Below the pieces are notes generated by a model. It was given only the letters and a program-made list of their open reading frames with translations, had not been told where the DNA came from and ran no database searches. A DNA stretch of 64,000 nt from Unio delphinus (Eukaryota; Mollusca; Bivalvia; Unionida; Unionidae). Location of the stretch: assembly GCA_029339505.1 (NCBI GenBank), contig JAQISU010000134.1, positions 1,662,001-1,726,000 on the forward strand, read 5' to 3'. Below are positions 61,085 through 64,000 of the stretch, piece after piece. A program made the position numbers and the translations under genes. Each line of letters begins with the position of its first letter. Position 1 is the first letter of the stretch.

Positions 61085-61825
61085 TTGATCGACACATTTA
61101 ACAAAGCTTTGACCCAAACAGCCAGTGAGATCCTTGGCAAACATCGACGACCAAAGAAACCTTGGGTTACAACTGACATAATTCATCTGTGTGACATGCG
61201 TCGAGAGCTAAGAAGAAGAAGTCAGAAGTACAAGGAGCCAGACAATACAGGGAAAAGCATGAAAAAGGCAAGGGAGACATGGATTGAAGACCAGTGTAAA
61301 GATATAGAAAACAATCTTAAGAAAAATAATAACAAAAAAGCATACCAAGTGGTGAAATACCTGACCAGTGTAAAACAAGGACTCTCCTCCATCATTCAAG
61401 ATAAGGGAGGGAAATGTCTTACAGAAGAACAAGACATTGTTAAGAGATGGACAGAATACTGCTCAGACCTGTATAACCACAGACTTACAGGGGACCCAGA
61501 CATACTCAACACCCCACCAGTGACCAACACTGACAACTACCCCATCCTCCGAGAAACAGAGGCTGCAGTGAAATCATTGATAAAAGGGAAGGCAGCAGGA
61601 GTAGATAACATACCTGCAGAACTAATCCAAGAAGGGGTTGAAGCCATGATAAGCGCCCTACTAACAATCTGCAACACGATCTGGCAGACAGGGGAATGGC
61701 CAACACCATGGACTCAGTCAGTCATAGTAACTCTCCCGAAAAAAGGCAATTTGCAGCAATGTCAGAACTATCATACGATCAGTCTTATATGCCACCCAAG
61801 CAAAGTCATGATTTTCAACCTGAGA
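61085..61825 (+). pseudogene. RTE reverse transcriptase, N-terminal part
   Basis: Open frame of about 240 codons with RPKKPWVTTDIIHLCDMR, QDIVKRWTEYCSDLYNH, KGKAAGVDNIPAELIQEG and TQSVIVTLPKKGN (transcriptase blocks 1-3). It runs into the MITE after FNLRI. Confidence 0.88.
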
Positions 61826-61828
61826 ATA

Positions 61829-62617
61829 CTGTAGTATCATCAATATTCGTGGGGGATCAATTTTCGTGGTTTTCGTGGTTGCCACAAACCACGAATTTAA
61901 ATCCCCAACGAAAAATGAGACACATAGGTTGATGATCCCCCCCCCCCCAATTCCCGACCCGTTTTTTTTTTTTTTGGTAAGCGAGAGCCTGCGCCGAGTT
62001 CTCGGCTTCTGATGGGTTAGGAAGTCCAGGAACCGAGGGTGATCTAAGTTGAATTTTACCACTCTTAAGCCACTGTGTTAACACCATGATAGTCATAAAG
62101 TACTGATATTGCAACTTTATGGACAGTGGTTTAAGTAAGAGATCATTCAAATGTACTTTAATAACTGATTGGTCTGGTTTTGTTGGCGGTGTCGGCTTCC
62201 TTTGATCTTGAACACTCAAACAAAAACATGGCGAAACTGATTAATCCTGACGGGTGTTTGATATGTGCTCACATAGGTGGAAGTATTGTTTTAGCGTTGT
62301 AGGCTGAGTCTGCTTTGACAGATGTTAATCACTTGGTCAAAAACACGTTGTAAGTATTGAACTTGCCGGGTCTTATATATGTACTCATACAGGTGGTAGT
62401 ATTGTTTTAAACATTAATGTGACCGCCGTTTGCGTCGGCATAGTTTTATTCTTTTGTATTCTTTATTTGGGGTACTTGTAGAGGTTAAACCATGAAATTA
62501 ACTACCTTATAATATGCAAAATTTGACAGGCAAAACCACGAATTTACGTCCCCACGAAAATGCCTTTTTTTACAAAACCACGAAAATTGAGCCCAACGAA
62601 AATAAATGATACTACAG
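61829..62617. mobile_element. TA-target MITE (Tc1/mariner-like), 789 bp
   Basis: The ends are inverted: CTGTAGTATCAT on the left and the same 12 bases as complement of the right end, followed by related TATTCG/TTTTCG and TCAATTTTCGTGG blocks. TA is duplicated at 61827-61828 and 62618-62619. Near both ends TTTTCGTGG and its complement CCACGAAAAT recur. Removing the insert restores the RTE reading frame. There is no transposase. A C run (61940-61948) and a T run lie inside. Confidence 0.85.
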
Positions 62618-62618
62618 T

Positions 62619-63735
62619 ACTATGTGACAAATACCTCCAGCACCAACAAGACCTGTATCATGTCTTTATAGATTTTAAGAAGGCGTTTGACAGGATATGG
62701 CATGCAGCCCTTTGGTCCACCATGAGGCTGTAAAACATCAATGCCAACCTGATCATAGTCATAGAAAGCTTTTACAGCAAGGCCACCAGCGCAGTCTGCT
62801 TCAACGGTCAAATAGGAGATTGATTTAGGACAACTGTGGGAGTCAGACAGGGCTGCTTGCTTTCAGTTACTCTCTTCAACATCGTCCTTGAAATAATCAT
62901 GACAGATGCACTGGAAGACCATAAATGAACTGTCAGTATTGGAGGCAGAATAATAACGAATCTGCGCTTTGCTGATGACATCGATGGCCTTGCAGGAAAT
63001 GAGGAGGAGCTAGCTCAGTTGGTGGAAAAACTGGACAGGACAGCTACTGCTTTTGGTATGGAAATCAATGCAGAGAAGACCAAACTGATGACCAACAACA
63101 CCAGTGGAATCAGCACTGACATCATGATTAGTGGCCAAAAACTGGAAACAGTTAATAAATTCAAGTACTTAGGAGCCATCGTAGCAGACGAGGGATAAAA
63201 ACCAGAAATATTGTCCAGGATTGCGCTGACAATAACAGCAGTGGCAAGGCTGAAGACAGTTTGGAAAGACAGAAACACCTCAGTCAGCTCAAAAATCAGA
63301 CTGACGCGCTCCATGGTTGTATATGTGTTCCTATATGCCTGTGAGTCATGGACCCTCACAGCGGATCTCGAAAGGAGGATACAAGCTGTTGAAATGAGAT
63401 GCTTTCGAAGGTTGCTTTGCATTTCATATAGAGGAAGTGGGAAACAGAATTAGGCAAGCCATTGGGCCCTATGAAGAACTATTGACCATTGTGAAGAAAC
63501 GCAAAATGAAGTGGTATGGACATGTCACACGATCAACAGGGCTTGCTAAGACAATCATGCAAGGAACTTGCAGGGAGGGCGAAGGAGAGGAAGACAGAGG
63601 AAAATATGGGAGGATAACATCTCAGAGTGGACAGGACTGAAGCTGAGTGACACAGTAAGATTATCAGAAAACAGATTGGAATGGAGGAAGCTGGTTGTCA
63701 GGTCATCGTGGTGCCCCAACGGTCGGCAAGACTAA
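62619..63735 (+). pseudogene. RTE reverse transcriptase, C-terminal part
   Basis: Resumes in the matching frame with LYHVFIDFKKAFDRIWHA, then VGVRQGCLLSVTLFNI, the catalytic LRFADDIDGLA near 62962-62994, INAEKTKLM and FKYLGAIVADEG. The C-terminal ACESWTLTADLERRIQAVEM and KMKWYGHVTRSTGLAK blocks follow in shifted frames. The FADD catalytic pair is intact, but stops interrupt the frame. Confidence 0.87.
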
Positions 63736-63737
63736 GG

Positions 63738-63792
<55 letters not shown>

Positions 63793-63861
63793 GGATGGAT
63801 TGGAATGGAGGAAGCTGGTTATCAGGTCATCGTGGTGCCCCAACGGTCGGCAAGACTAAGG

Positions 63862-63904
<43 letters not shown>

Positions 63905-63945
63905 GGATGGATGGATGGATGGATGGATGGATGGATGGATTATTT
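63677..63945. repeat. GATA/GGAT microsatellite with duplicated LINE 3' end
   Basis: The LINE terminus at about 63677-63741 ('ttggaatggaggaagctggtt' to 'aagactaagggatag') is repeated at about 63799-63864 after a (GATA)n tract. A second (GATA)n then changes into (GGAT)n to 63940. The two LINE-end copies differ by one base (TTGTCAGG versus TTATCAGG). Confidence 0.93.
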
Positions 63946-64000
63946 TGGGGTTAACCACCATTTCTCGGCGCAAGATAGGATACACATGGTGCCGAACGAA

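Larger units (their letters stand above)
60738..63735 (+). mobile_element. RTE-like LINE, 5' truncated, split by a MITE
   Basis: Starts within the endonuclease C-terminal half: WTWHSPNGEHHNQIDYIMVK, then GSDHDLVMM, which holds the catalytic SDH. A linker and the reverse transcriptase follow, and the reading ends at TAA 63733-63735 after RQRKIWEDNISEWTGL. Several stops and frameshifts (for example at 60861, 62732, 63197 and around 63440 and 63590) make it dead. A 789-bp MITE interrupts the transcriptase. The protein style matches RTE-clade elements; no alignment was run. Confidence 0.87.

Overview
This is an animal nuclear-genome window, AT-rich and mostly non-coding. The organism is inferred, not proven. 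A split Golgi sulfotransferase gene, tRNA-derived SINEs, CR1/L2-like and RTE-like LINEs, MITEs and many mini- and microsatellites together fit a marine lophotrochozoan, most likely a mollusc. No bacterial-type operon, rRNA, genuine tRNA gene or CRISPR array is supported.

Only one host gene is well supported. It is a carbohydrate sulfotransferase of the CHST15 (GalNAc4S-6ST) type on the + strand, with seven coding exons from 27592 to 54898. The exons splice into one uninterrupted 461-codon frame with a type II membrane anchor, a PAPS 5'-phosphosulfate loop and a 3'-phosphate motif. Intron 1 uses a GC-AG junction. Intron 3 (11 kb) holds a dead CR1/L2-like LINE and, antisense, a decayed virus-like element with two tandem capsid-like genes. 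Intron 6 (10.8 kb) is almost entirely a two-length minisatellite with a higher-order repeat of about 2.3 kb. The last codons and the stop lie in the first unit of a 92-bp triplication.

Layout. 1-1716: 36-bp minisatellite. 2085-3930: ancient degenerate repeat of about 140 bp split by a SINE. 3931-27591: intergenic DNA with seven or more SINE insertions, an hAT-type MITE whose empty paralogous site is also in the window, a SINE-split LINE fragment and many simple and tandem arrays. Two degenerate arrays (25436-25975 and 26600-27235) lie directly upstream of the gene. 27592-55609: the sulfotransferase gene. 55610-60737: intergenic DNA with SINE relics. 60738-63735: a 5'-truncated RTE-like LINE split by a 789-bp TA-target MITE, followed to the window end by GATA/GGAT microsatellite in which the LINE 3' end is duplicated.

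The unusual content is the nesting and its datable insertions: exact target duplications for SINEs, an 8-bp hAT site with its empty counterpart, a 9-bp site inside a capsid-like pseudogene and a TA site inside the RTE element. The other striking content is the set of arrays built from two unit lengths that differ by one short optional module.
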